Source: CBFHMJ01 sp965656875 (lineage in GTDB: Bacteria > Pseudomonadota > Gammaproteobacteria > Enterobacterales > Alteromonadaceae). From it: DNA of 64,000 nt. Of this stretch, positions 8,035 to 18,000 are shown one piece after another (position 1 is the first letter of the stretch; every line of letters begins with the position of its first letter). The notes beneath the pieces are model-generated. The model was not told where the DNA came from. It saw nothing but the letters and a program-made list of their open reading frames with translations, and searched no databases. The stretch covers positions 124,001-188,000 of the forward strand of contig CBFHMJ010000054.1 of the NCBI GenBank assembly GCA_965656875.1, written 5' to 3'. Made by a program: the position numbers and the translations under genes.

Positions 8035-11000
8035 ATGACTGGAAAGTCAAATTCCTCCACTGAATCGAATGATTTCAATCCCGGGCTCAGTCAACAGGGC
8101 AGGGAAAGCACTGCACTATCGACAGATTATTTTAAGCCCGAATCAAGACAGCCAGAAGGCTGGTTGAATTATCTGGCATCGCTTGCTGGTAACGTTCGTT
8201 ACTTTGATGAACAGTCGATGGGTATTACCGGTAACTGGCGTGATCTTCTGCCGGACCAGGACACCATGAAGGCGTTAGCAACCTACATGACGACCGGTGA
8301 AGGTGACGACGATATTAAAGCGTTAGCAGCCCGGCCAGATATGTCGCTATTACTGACGTTTATCGATCTGATGCAGCATTCCAGCGGCCAGTTTAATGAT
8401 GTGGTAGACCGTCACCTGGATCACTATTACCGCGATGTTCTGCAATTTGTTGAACAGCCAGAAACACCGGACAACGCCCATTTAGTGTTAGCGCTGGAAG
8501 GTGTGTCATCTATGACGCTACCGCCTGGCACAGAATTCGACGGTGGAAAAGACAGTGCTGGTATTCCACTTATTTATCACACAACAGAACCTGCTGTGCT
8601 GAACGCAGCCGCAATTGATTACATTGCATCGGTCAATAAATCCACCAGCGACGACGAATTCCTGATCAATCGTCAGGTTGTGCTGGACATGGAAGCTGGT
8701 GTCGAGTTGTTGGAACCACAACCCACCTTTGGTGTTGACCGCACGGGTGAAGATCAGCAAGCCGTTCAGATCGGCTTTAAACTCGCCTCACAGGATCTGT
8801 ATCTGATGGGCGGTAAACGCATGATTACTCTGAACTTCGCGACTGATGTCCCGGGTGAGGAAAAGATTGCGCTAACCAAATGGAAAGAATGGTTTGATTT
8901 GTCCGTCACCACGGTAGACGGACTGATGCGTCTGACGGATGAACAATGGAGCGTAACGGACGGCAATTCAACAATTGCTATTGAACTGGACCGCTTATTC
9001 CCTGCGATTCAGCCGATTGAAGAAGACAACATCGCCGGCACGATCAACTTGCCGTATCTCGCGTTTGTGCTGAAACCAGCGCATTACAAAACCCTGTATG
9101 ATCCGGCTGAAGTTGTACTGACCAATCAAACGATTCACTATGCAAAGATGTCAGTACTGGTTGAAGATGTTGACGGACTGATTGCCAGTAATGGCGATTC
9201 AAACCATGACACCGCCAAGCCGTTCGAACCCTTTGGTACAGAACCTGGCCTGGCGACACGTTTCAACTTTACGCACCCAGAACTGTTGACGAAAAACATT
9301 CAGTGGGCTGATGTTCGTCTTGAGTGGGTAGACCGCCCAGCCGATTTTGACGAACATTACAAAACTTACAGCTACTACTTGCTGGAACAGGAGTACGGCA
9401 ACATCGGCGTTGCTGCACCGGGCGACATGCCTGATTTCACCGTTAACAGCGTTTATTTTGATAACAATGCCCTTTGTGTTGATTCACTGTATCCTGGCGG
9501 CGGTGTAGCACTGGCCGGAGAAACTAAAACGTCTGAAGCAGACGGACAGCCAATGCTTGAGGAACAACCTCCTCATGTGTCCTGTTCAGATATCACTGAT
9601 TTAAGCTTAAATCGCCTGTTCAGTGACGATTGCAATTGCCTGGTCTGGCCGAAAACAAAAGTTAATATTTATCAGTCAGATAAAGAATATGGCGATGAAG
9701 CCACTGGCACTGACGGCGGCTTGTTTGAGAACCTGTCAACGGTCGATCTGTTTTACGACTACCAGTTCGCTGAAAACTCCAATACTCCACAGGTATCTTT
9801 CCCGATGCCGGTGAACAATGTTGCTACCAACCAGTTCCGTTTTGCTATCGCTGACAACAATACTCGTTACAACTATCAGGAACTGCCTTTTGACCTGTTA
9901 GACGCTGAAGAATGGCCAAAATGGTACAGTCTGGAATTCACCAATCACGACCTGGGCCACAATACATTCCCTTACGTCGTTGAATATTTCTCTTATAAAA
10001 ACGGTGTTGCGCTCACTACACAGGACCCAACAACGTTCACACCATTCCAGGTGTTAGAACCGTATACGCCTGTATTACAACGCATCTCATTAAACTACCA
10101 ATGTGACAGTTCAATGAGTTCGATGGAACAACCTCTGGGTAACAAAATCTGGTTTGAACACATTGCACCGGTAGGACGCCAGACGATGGATCTGGAAAAC
10201 CAACACGGTATCGAGTTGTTACCAGAAGTCGATGAAGCCGGATACCTGTATCTGGGCGTTAATCAGGTTGTGACGCCAGGCCAGTGTCGGATTTTCTTCC
10301 AGGTTGATCCGGTCGATGGCTATAACATGGGCAATAATCCAAAGTTTGTTTGGGAATTCTTCGCCAACAACGAATGGCACCGTTTTAAACGGGATGATTC
10401 TCAAGGGCAGGAAGGTGAAGGCCGTGTCTTACAAGACAGCACGTTTGATTTGCTGGATTCAGGCATCATAGTGTTCCACTTGCCAAAAATCCCAACCGGT
10501 AACAGCTTTAATCACGATCAACGCCTCTGGATCAGAGCCAGCATCGAAAAAGATGCCACCATGGTTCAGGCCAATCAGGATACAACACAACTCATGTATC
10601 CAATTTACTCCAGATTGAAAGGCGTAAATTCGCAAGGTGTTAATGTCACCCTGAAAAGTAAAGGACATCCGGAAGAACACTATCGCCAACCACTGGCGGC
10701 AGAAACCATCAGTAAACTGATTCTGCCAGACCCGAGAATCGGCAGCATCACTCAGCCATTCCCATCGTTCGGCGGCAAAATCAAAGAACAAGGCCATAAC
10801 CTGAATCGTAGAGCCAGTGAACGCCTGAGACATAAACAACGCCTGTTAACCGCCTGGGATTACGAACACTACGTATTAGAAACCTGGCCAGAATTACACT
10901 CAGTCAGAGCAATCTGGGATGCAATTCGTAGTGAAATCGTCCTGGTCGTCATTCCACTGAATCACGATCCAGACGTACTACAGCCAAAAGCCCCAAGGTT

Positions 11001-11454
11001 CCTGAAAAGAGAAATCTCAGAAACGGTCAGTAAACTAACGCTGCCAGGCGTAAAAGTCAGAGTAGAAGATCCAATCTACGTAGAAGTACAGTTAGAACTC
11101 ATCGTGAAAATCGATCCAATGTACGACATACAAACCAGTGTTATCGAGTTAAACGACCTGGTCGTAGACACCCTGACTCCATGGAACAAACCGGATCAAG
11201 AACTCTCAAAAACCATCTATCTGCCATGCGTCGCTCAAGTGCTCGAAGAGCATCAAGCAGTAGACATCATTCAAGTAATAAGAGCAAAACGCAAAGGCAT
11301 AAAAGGCACCGAATACAGTCAAGTAACACCAGACAAACCGACCGAAATCCTGGTCCCCGCAAGAAACCACAAAATATCACTCGCAAGTGTCGCCGGAGAT
11401 GTTTTTGAAGGCATCGGGAAGTGGGAAGTTGAGAATGACTTCGTCGTCCAATAG
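8035..11454 (+). CDS. large baseplate protein J-like (Afp11-like)
   Basis: This 1,139-residue protein is the larger baseplate wedge component, equivalent to T4 gp6/phage P2 J and Afp11. The ATG at 8035 is chosen, with AAAGG at 8024-8028, over a TTG at 8014. The N-terminal domain around residues 40-150 (GWLNYLASLAGNVRYFDE, MQHSSGQFNDVVDRHLDHY) and the C-terminal region from about residue 915 (KQRLLTAWDYEHYVLETWP, then VLVVIPLN and VRVEDPIYVEV) have the form of baseplate J proteins of injection systems. The middle 600 residues are beta-rich and less conserved. The stop codon TAG (11452-11454) lies inside the first flank of the repeat array that follows, so the array boundary abuts or formed this stop. 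Confidence 0.88.
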   Translation: MTGKSNSSTESNDFNPGLSQQGRESTALSTDYFKPESRQPEGWLNYLASLAGNVRYFDEQSMGITGNWRDLLPDQDTMKALATYMTTGEGDDDIKALAARPDMSLLLTFIDLMQHSSGQFNDVVDRHLDHYYRDVLQFVEQPETPDNAHLVLALEGVSSMTLPPGTEFDGGKDSAGIPLIYHTTEPAVLNAAAIDYIASVNKSTSDDEFLINRQVVLDMEAGVELLEPQPTFGVDRTGEDQQAVQIGFKLASQDLYLMGGKRMITLNFATDVPGEEKIALTKWKEWFDLSVTTVDGLMRLTDEQWSVTDGNSTIAIELDRLFPAIQPIEEDNIAGTINLPYLAFVLKPAHYKTLYDPAEVVLTNQTIHYAKMSVLVEDVDGLIASNGDSNHDTAKPFEPFGTEPGLATRFNFTHPELLTKNIQWADVRLEWVDRPADFDEHYKTYSYYLLEQEYGNIGVAAPGDMPDFTVNSVYFDNNALCVDSLYPGGGVALAGETKTSEADGQPMLEEQPPHVSCSDITDLSLNRLFSDDCNCLVWPKTKVNIYQSDKEYGDEATGTDGGLFENLSTVDLFYDYQFAENSNTPQVSFPMPVNNVATNQFRFAIADNNTRYNYQELPFDLLDAEEWPKWYSLEFTNHDLGHNTFPYVVEYFSYKNGVALTTQDPTTFTPFQVLEPYTPVLQRISLNYQCDSSMSSMEQPLGNKIWFEHIAPVGRQTMDLENQHGIELLPEVDEAGYLYLGVNQVVTPGQCRIFFQVDPVDGYNMGNNPKFVWEFFANNEWHRFKRDDSQGQEGEGRVLQDSTFDLLDSGIIVFHLPKIPTGNSFNHDQRLWIRASIEKDATMVQANQDTTQLMYPIYSRLKGVNSQGVNVTLKSKGHPEEHYRQPLAAETISKLILPDPRIGSITQPFPSFGGKIKEQGHNLNRRASERLRHKQRLLTAWDYEHYVLETWPELHSVRAIWDAIRSEIVLVVIPLNHDPDVLQPKAPRFLKREISETVSKLTLPGVKVRVEDPIYVEVQLELIVKIDPMYDIQTSVIELNDLVVDTLTPWNKPDQELSKTIYLPCVAQVLEEHQAVDIIQVIRAKRKGIKGTEYSQVTPDKPTEILVPARNHKISLASVAGDVFEGIGKWEVENDFVVQ

Positions 11455-12154
11455 GGATGCCCGTCGTCTTTCACAGTCTGCCTGTATTGCTGCGTTCATG
11501 CGCACCAATCGCATAGGAAACTATGCTCATGGTGACTTATTCACTTGCGGCTTAGGCAGATTGCGAAATCCATAGGGCATGCCCGTCGCTTTTTAAAGTT
11601 TGCCAATCACATAGTTCACTATGCTCATGGCAATCTTTTACTTGCGGCCTTGGCACAACATGAAATCTATTGAGTATTTCATATTTGTCGTCTTGTATTG
11701 CTGCGTTCATGCGCACCAATCGCATAGGAAACTATGCTCATGGTGACTTATTCACTTGCGGCTTACGCAGATTGCGAAATCCATAGGGCATGCCCGTCGC
11801 TTTGACGTTGTGCCCGCGTTGCTACGTGTAATCTTGCCAATCACATAGTTCACTATGCTTATGGTCGTCGTTCCCTTGCGGCTTAGTCGAATACAGAAAT
11901 GCTTAGGGTAATACGCTTAACGAATGGTGTGATTGCTTAGGCAGATTGTGAAATCCATAGGGCATGCACGTTGCCTTGACGTTGTGTCTGCGTTGCTACG
12001 TGCAATCTTGCCTATCCGTCGAATTTCAGCATTCGCCTGTATTGCTGCACTCACGTCAGCCAATCACATAGTTCACTATGCTCATGGCCGTCGTTCCCTT
12101 GCGGCTTAGTTGAATACTGAAATGCTTAGGGTAATACGCTTAACGAATTGTGTG
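11451..12154 (+). repeat. array of hairpin-forming intergenic repeats splitting the eCIS operon
   Basis: About 700 bp between the two large baseplate genes is made of related repeats rather than coding sequence. Five short hairpins share the stem CATAG/CTATG. Two have a GAAA loop (11511-11526 and 11722-11737, stem GCATAG/CTATGC) and three have a TTCA loop (11610-11623, 11844-11857 and 12067-12080). A roughly 110 bp near-identical direct repeat occurs at 11483-11592 and 11694-11803. A second one of about 95 bp occurs at 11834-11931 and 12057-12154. A third motif starting GACGTTGTG occurs at 11804-11838 and 11978-12012. ATAGGGCATGCCCGTCG-like blocks recur at 11451, 11572, 11783 and 11957. The first unit is a long imperfect palindrome (11469-11568) centred exactly on its GAAA hairpin. 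No transposase remnant was seen. Confidence 0.85.
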
Positions 12155-12354
12155 GCTTTAAAGCTTACTGGAAACAACGCGTTATTCTCTTTTTACATCT
12201 TGTCGGTGTTGCTGTGTTTTGTCTTCTCAAGTGATGCCGTTGTTCTTGCCATCCTCGGTAATGACTCCTCGATTTACATCTTTCATCCGAATCTTCACAG
12301 ATTCGGGACTATGACGTCTTCGTCTTATCTGTTCGCTAACTAGTCAGGAATATT
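12155..12354 (+). other. leader before the second large baseplate gene with a perfect hairpin
   Basis: After the repeats there are 200 bases of non-repetitive, pyrimidine-rich DNA. CCGAATCT (12287-12294) pairs perfectly with AGATTCGG (12299-12306) around a TCAC loop, 48 bases before the next start codon. No clear promoter pair was found, although the length of the gap makes a separate promoter or an RNA processing site plausible. Confidence 0.4.
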
Positions 12355-15030
12355 ATGGATTCAAATACTCTCCAGATATCTTCAGATGCGCCCGAAAATC
12401 CCGGGCAGGATCTGGAGATATTACGAAATCAGGGTATTGCGCGATTACAGCAATTTGCGCCGGATACCTGGACAGACCATAACCGGTTTGATCCTGGCAT
12501 TACCATGCTTGAAGTGCTGGCCTTCGTACTGTCAGATCTCAGTTATAAATTAGACTTTCCCATCCAGGACTTGTTGTCGGTTAGTCAGGCTAATCCTGCG
12601 CCGCCGACACAGTTTTTGATGCCAGAACAGGTGATGTTCACTCACAGTGTGACTGCTGATGACTATCGCCGTATGTTTCTGGATATCCCCGCGATCAAAA
12701 ATGTGCATATTCATATGGCACAGGATTTAGCTGGTCGCACAATCCCACGTTTTAACCTCAATGTGCTGTTGTACGATCCTGATCCGGAGCAGTACAACGC
12801 TGTTCGGGAAACGATTCGTGAGATGTTTCTGAAGAGCCGATGTGTGAATCATCAGCTTGGCGAGATCACGTTTTACGACACGCAGTCGGTGTGGTTCAAC
12901 ATGGATATCACGCTGAATTCGCCCGATAGTGTGGTCGATGCCATCGTTGAAATCTTTCATAAAATCAGCCAGGAAATCTCCCCAGATATTCCTCGTTATA
13001 CCCTGTTGGAGTTGTTAGCGACCGGTATGACGCTGGACGAAATCTATCAAGGCCCGGCGCTTTGCAATGGGTTGATTAAGCAGGAAGACCTGGCTCGTTC
13101 TGAGAAGAAAACGCATTTATATAGTTCCGATATTCTTTCGGTGCTAAATGGTCATGCCGGGATTGAAAAAGTCGAGAAGTTCCAGTTCGCCGTAGCAGAA
13201 GGCGCTCGCAAGCGTGCAGGGTATGAGAACTGGCAAATCGTGGTCGATGATGGCAAGCAGCCTGTTCTTGGTTACGACGAAGAATCGTTCTTCGATAAGC
13301 TGAACATTCTTATCAATAAACAACAATATGTTCTGAGTGACACAGAGAAAGCGGAGATTCGCGCCGGGTTAGCGGCGTTGAACCAGGCCATTTTGCCCGC
13401 CGAAATGAATTACGCCAATCCGGCCTTGCAGGGAACGCACCGCGACATCAGTCAATACAGTTCGCTGCAAAACGACTTACCAGCCATGTATGCCGTGGGC
13501 GAACGCAGCCTGAACCGGACCATTGATTCGGTAGAAAAGGTTCGTTTGATGCAATACAAAGGTTACTTGCATCTGTACGACCAGCTGTTAGCCGATCAGC
13601 ACAAACAACTGGATATTCTGCCGTATTTGCTGGCACAACCGGAAGTTCAGGAGTTCGAACACTTAGGACGCCTGCTCGACAAAATGCTGGCAAGTGAATC
13701 TATCAGCGCCGCTGAAAAAGCCGCTTTCTGGCAAGCCACTAAAAAGATCCCTCGAACTCAGCTTAGTCAGCCAGTAACTGATATCAGTGGCGTGAATCAC
13801 CTGATTGGAAACCATGTTGACGGTTATCAGGACCGGGGTATTCAGGATTCGCTGGAGCCTCATTTTACGGTGCGCCAGCTAATCCGTTTAAATCAGGCGA
13901 CTGAACATTTGTTAGCACGTTTCAGTATTCATTTGCCTAATCCTAACCTCATGAAATACAAGGATGTATTTGCCTTTTACGCTGAAGGCATGGCAGACAT
14001 GGAACAGGATGAATGTTCCTCTGAATCATTATTACAACGCCTGGTGTTGTTACGTACCTGGGTCGATAAATGCCGTTTCTTATGTGAAATGCAATCACTG
14101 GGACAAGACCGTTGCCGTGGTTTTGATTACATGTCTCGCCATTTAAAACGAGGCCAGTTAAGCGGCCAGGGCAAACGCATCATGCGTCAGCTTGGTTTTT
14201 CTCATCCGGGTCAGATCCCAATGGCGACCCATAACCGCGAGAGCTTCTACCTGGTGGAAAGCCAGTTGTTGTTGGGTGAAAACGAGCAAAAATCTAATCG
14301 TATTCTCTACTACGTTTTACCGTCCTGGCCGACCCGGTTTGCCAATGATGAGTACCGTTCGCTGGTTAGCGAGCAAATAAATACGCTAAGTCCGTTAAAT
14401 AACGCGACTGAGTGCCTGTGGCTGGCTCGGGAAACCATGAGCCTGTTTGAACGGCTTTATTACGCCTGGATGAATTTCTATGGTCAGTTCCAGCGTGAGT
14501 TTTATACCGACAGTCCAACCAGTGTTCAGGTACTGGTGGATCGCCTGCGTCGGCTGGTCAATCACTTCCTGGTGAAACCCGATACTCACGGTGAAGACAC
14601 CCTGGCAGTGTTGATCATCGAAGATGTACAGAAAGGCATGGAAGACTGGGACACGGTTAAAACCAATATGTTGGCGATTCTTAACGCCTATATCACTGCC
14701 GATGAGTTTGAACCCATCACTGAACTTGCGGGTGATGATCTGGCATCGATCACCAAAGACGTGCAGAAGATCATCGACAGCAATGAAGAGAGCTTCCCGG
14801 AAACCTTTAGCGCCAGCACTGTGTTGTATCTGACGGCGCAGCAGTACATCGATTTGATCTGTAAACCAACGTTACAAAGTGAAGCCGACCGTAATCGTCG
14901 CTTTACCATCAGCTACAGGCCACTGGACTATCTCAAACCACTTTTCCCTGTTTCTGTTTCCACCATTAATCCGGAACCCGCAGAGGTTTCAACGTTTATT
15001 GTCGCGACTAGTACGCCTAATCAAATTTAA
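12355..15030 (+). CDS. second large baseplate protein (Afp12-like)
   Basis: This 891-residue protein is the second large baseplate wedge component. The start has AGGA (12346-12349) five bases upstream. The N-terminal motif around residues 36-65 (PDTWTDHNRFDPGITMLEVL, then AFVLSDLSYKLDFP) is the hallmark of the baseplate J/gp6 family, in which a conserved Trp-Thr-Asp/Asn-His plus DPGIT segment begins the wedge domain. The C-terminal two thirds are helix-rich and not recognisable. Afp clusters encode two such proteins side by side (afp11, afp12); here they are separated by a 900-base gap. The fibre gene begins 15 bases downstream. Confidence 0.87.
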   Translation: MDSNTLQISSDAPENPGQDLEILRNQGIARLQQFAPDTWTDHNRFDPGITMLEVLAFVLSDLSYKLDFPIQDLLSVSQANPAPPTQFLMPEQVMFTHSVTADDYRRMFLDIPAIKNVHIHMAQDLAGRTIPRFNLNVLLYDPDPEQYNAVRETIREMFLKSRCVNHQLGEITFYDTQSVWFNMDITLNSPDSVVDAIVEIFHKISQEISPDIPRYTLLELLATGMTLDEIYQGPALCNGLIKQEDLARSEKKTHLYSSDILSVLNGHAGIEKVEKFQFAVAEGARKRAGYENWQIVVDDGKQPVLGYDEESFFDKLNILINKQQYVLSDTEKAEIRAGLAALNQAILPAEMNYANPALQGTHRDISQYSSLQNDLPAMYAVGERSLNRTIDSVEKVRLMQYKGYLHLYDQLLADQHKQLDILPYLLAQPEVQEFEHLGRLLDKMLASESISAAEKAAFWQATKKIPRTQLSQPVTDISGVNHLIGNHVDGYQDRGIQDSLEPHFTVRQLIRLNQATEHLLARFSIHLPNPNLMKYKDVFAFYAEGMADMEQDECSSESLLQRLVLLRTWVDKCRFLCEMQSLGQDRCRGFDYMSRHLKRGQLSGQGKRIMRQLGFSHPGQIPMATHNRESFYLVESQLLLGENEQKSNRILYYVLPSWPTRFANDEYRSLVSEQINTLSPLNNATECLWLARETMSLFERLYYAWMNFYGQFQREFYTDSPTSVQVLVDRLRRLVNHFLVKPDTHGEDTLAVLIIEDVQKGMEDWDTVKTNMLAILNAYITADEFEPITELAGDDLASITKDVQKIIDSNEESFPETFSASTVLYLTAQQYIDLICKPTLQSEADRNRRFTISYRPLDYLKPLFPVSVSTINPEPAEVSTFIVATSTPNQI

Positions 15031-15045
15031 CCAAGGAATACACTA

Positions 15046-18000
15046 ATGAATAATCAGTCTGACGCTAAAACGCCGCTAGATCTGGATTCTATCCCTACCG
15101 TTGAACCCCAGGGTCGAGACTCGCTGATCGAAGCGTTTGACGACCTGAAAACGCCAACAGGCGACGATTTTGAAGCGTTGATTCGCTCTAGTTTTAACCA
15201 GGTTGACGACCCGATGCGCGTTACGGATCTGGATGGTGAACAGGGTATCGAGATCACCGCTCCAGTAACCATTAAAAGCGATGGCGACGAAATGTCATCG
15301 CAAACGCATCTGACTTCAACGTCGTTATCGGTCAATGACAAACTGACGGTTGACGAAAGCAGCCTGCAAGCGCACGGCGTACTAACTGTTGAGCCAGGCG
15401 CTGAGAAGCCGATGCAGGTTAATGGCGACACGGCAATTGAAGGCTCGCTGTGTGTGTCTGAAGATGGTCTGTTCGACAACAATATTGCTGTTGCTGACAC
15501 CATTAGCTCAACCAATATGGAAGTGGGTACTGAGTCAGCCCCAATTTTTGGTGCAGGTTTTGGCGAGTCAGAAATGGGTGAGTTCCATACTGACGTATTA
15601 CTGGATGCTCGCCAGGGTGCAATGGTCAACAATGGCCTGACTGCCGATGAAAGCCGCGTAACCGGTAACGCTCAGGTTGAAGGTAAAACAACACTGAATG
15701 AACTGGACGTTGAAGGCCAGGCAACGTTCAAAAGCAACATTGATGCTGAAGATGCTGTTTTCAAAGATCACGTTGAAGCCCGTGACCGTTTAGGCGTTGG
15801 TATCAACAAAGACAGCACAAACGCGAAACTACATATCACCAAAACCAGCTCTGACATGGACGCCTTGTTACGTGTTGACGACCGTAACAACGACACCACG
15901 CCATTCATGATCGATTCTGAAGGCAAAGTTGGTGTTAAAACTGAGCGACCTGATGCCGACTTCCATATCGATGGCGATTTACTGATTGGCAGTGACCAGC
16001 AAAATGTATCGGTCAAATTAAGCAAGACAGGCAACAACGTCATCAACAACAAACTGGCCATCAACAAAGACATGGCGCACTCCGATCTGGATATTGATGG
16101 TGGTGCCAGCATTGGTGACAGCAACCGTCCAATGCCAGATGGTGAATTGTTCGTTGAAAACCGTATTGGTCTTGGCACTGATATGCCATCAGCGAAGCTG
16201 GACGTTCGCAGCACCACAACCGGCACGATGATGAAAGTCGGTAATGATGAAGTCGCGTTCGTTAAAGTGACAGACACACCAGCCAGCGACGAACGTGCAA
16301 TCAACCTGAATAAATCGACCCGTGTCGGTGAAGATTTGACGGTTGCACAATCTGTTACGGCGGATTCTGCTGATATCACGCATGACCTGTCAGCCGGTAG
16401 CACCACGTTAAAAGACTTAACGGTTGCTGAAACAGCGGTTGTTGGTGACAAAACAACAACTCAGTCACTGGTGGTAGGTCCGGGCCAGATGCGTGTCACG
16501 GAAGAAGACAAAGCAGCAGGCGCGTTAGTTAATACTACGATGGTGGTTAAAGATGAAGCCTGGTTCAAATCCATTGAAGCCAGTGAAGACATCGAAACCA
16601 AAACCAGCATTATTGCGCGTCAGGGCCACGTAGCAACAACCTTGTCTGTTGGTTCTGATATGCCGGATACGGTGTCAGGTGCGCGGTTATCAGTAAAAGC
16701 GCAAAGTGAAGAAAACACGGGTTTACTGGTTAAAGACTACGAAGACAACGCACTGTTACGCGTGAAAAAAGGCAAAGTAACCGTTGGTATCGACGGCCAG
16801 CCAATGACAATGGACGTTAACGGTCATACAGAAAGCGACAGTCTTGAAGTTAACGATCACAGTTTGCTACGCACGGCACACATCAAACAAACTATGATGA
16901 TTGCCGATCCAAACCTGATTCAGGACAAGAGCCTGATGATGGGCGCGAAAATGACGGTGATGGCGGATGAAAACAACAATCATGCGCTAAACATCAGTTA
17001 TCGCAATGGCACGATGGTATCGCCACTGATTTACACCCAGGCAGAACAAATTGGTTTCTTCAACCAGGCACCACAAGCCAGCCTGCATGTTGGTAAAGAT
17101 GCGTTATTCGATGCCACAACACGTTTCAAAACTGATGTGAAGGTACAGTCAGATGAAATGATGTACCCGGGTTTCAGCGCAACAACGACACAAACAACGG
17201 TCGGTTCAGATACCGCTGAAGCACGTTTTGACGTATACGGTCAGGCCAATATTAACGGCACACTGGCAGTCAATGTTGGTCGTCAGCGTTTAGCTTCCAC
17301 CAGCGAAACGACGGTATCTGTTAATCAGTTATCAAACGCGCCAGCATTTGAGATCACCAAAGTTGAATCCAATGACGCTATTTTTGCATCGGCGGGCAAA
17401 CTGGGCATCAACTCACCATTAACAGAAGCCAGTGACAACCTGACGGTTATCGGCACAGCGCGTGTAAATGGCGCGATGGTGGTTGACGGTGCTGAAGACG
17501 CATTCAAAGTAATGGGCGGTGCAAGCGTTCGTGACGATTTTGATGTGATGGGTCACTCAACACTGCACAACGGTTTGAAAGTCAGTGTGATGACCAATTC
17601 AGCAGAGAAAACCATGGAAGCGCTGTGCGTATCAGGTAATTCATTGCTGGATGGTGATGTGAATATCACCGCAACGATGAACGTTGAAGGCCGCACGGAT
17701 ATTCATGGTCATACCCAATTACACGATACGCTGGGCGTATCACGTTTCGCACAGTTTGACAGCAATGTCACAGTGGCGGGCGACTTCAAACTTGAAGGTA
17801 ATCAGGTTATTCAGGGCAACGGCGAAGGCTATGCGTTAACGGTTGAAAACGATGCTGCGTTCCGTCAAAGCATGTGGATTGCCGGTAATCTGTCGCTGTC
17901 TACGTATGAAACTAAAGCGCGTGTTCATATCGGTAATGAAAACCAGAACGTTCAGGCATTACGCATCGACAAAGCGTCAGGTTCTGAAGCCGCATTAGTC

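Noticed and set aside
11387..11575. Open frame of 62 codons overlapping the end of the baseplate gene
   Set aside because: It lies out of frame in the baseplate gene and then in repeat sequence; the product has no protein-like composition.
11451..12154. CRISPR array
   Set aside because: Repeats are long, variable and palindromic with unequal spacing, and there are no unique spacers of constant length or cas genes.
12110..12343. Open frame of 77 codons between the two baseplate genes
   Set aside because: It starts inside a repeat copy, has no ribosome site and its product is low-complexity hydrophobic; most likely non-coding.
15054..16451. Long antisense open frames inside the fibre gene
   Set aside because: They mirror the repetitive codon pattern of the fibre gene, have no ribosome sites, and their products are Ser/Thr-rich shadows.
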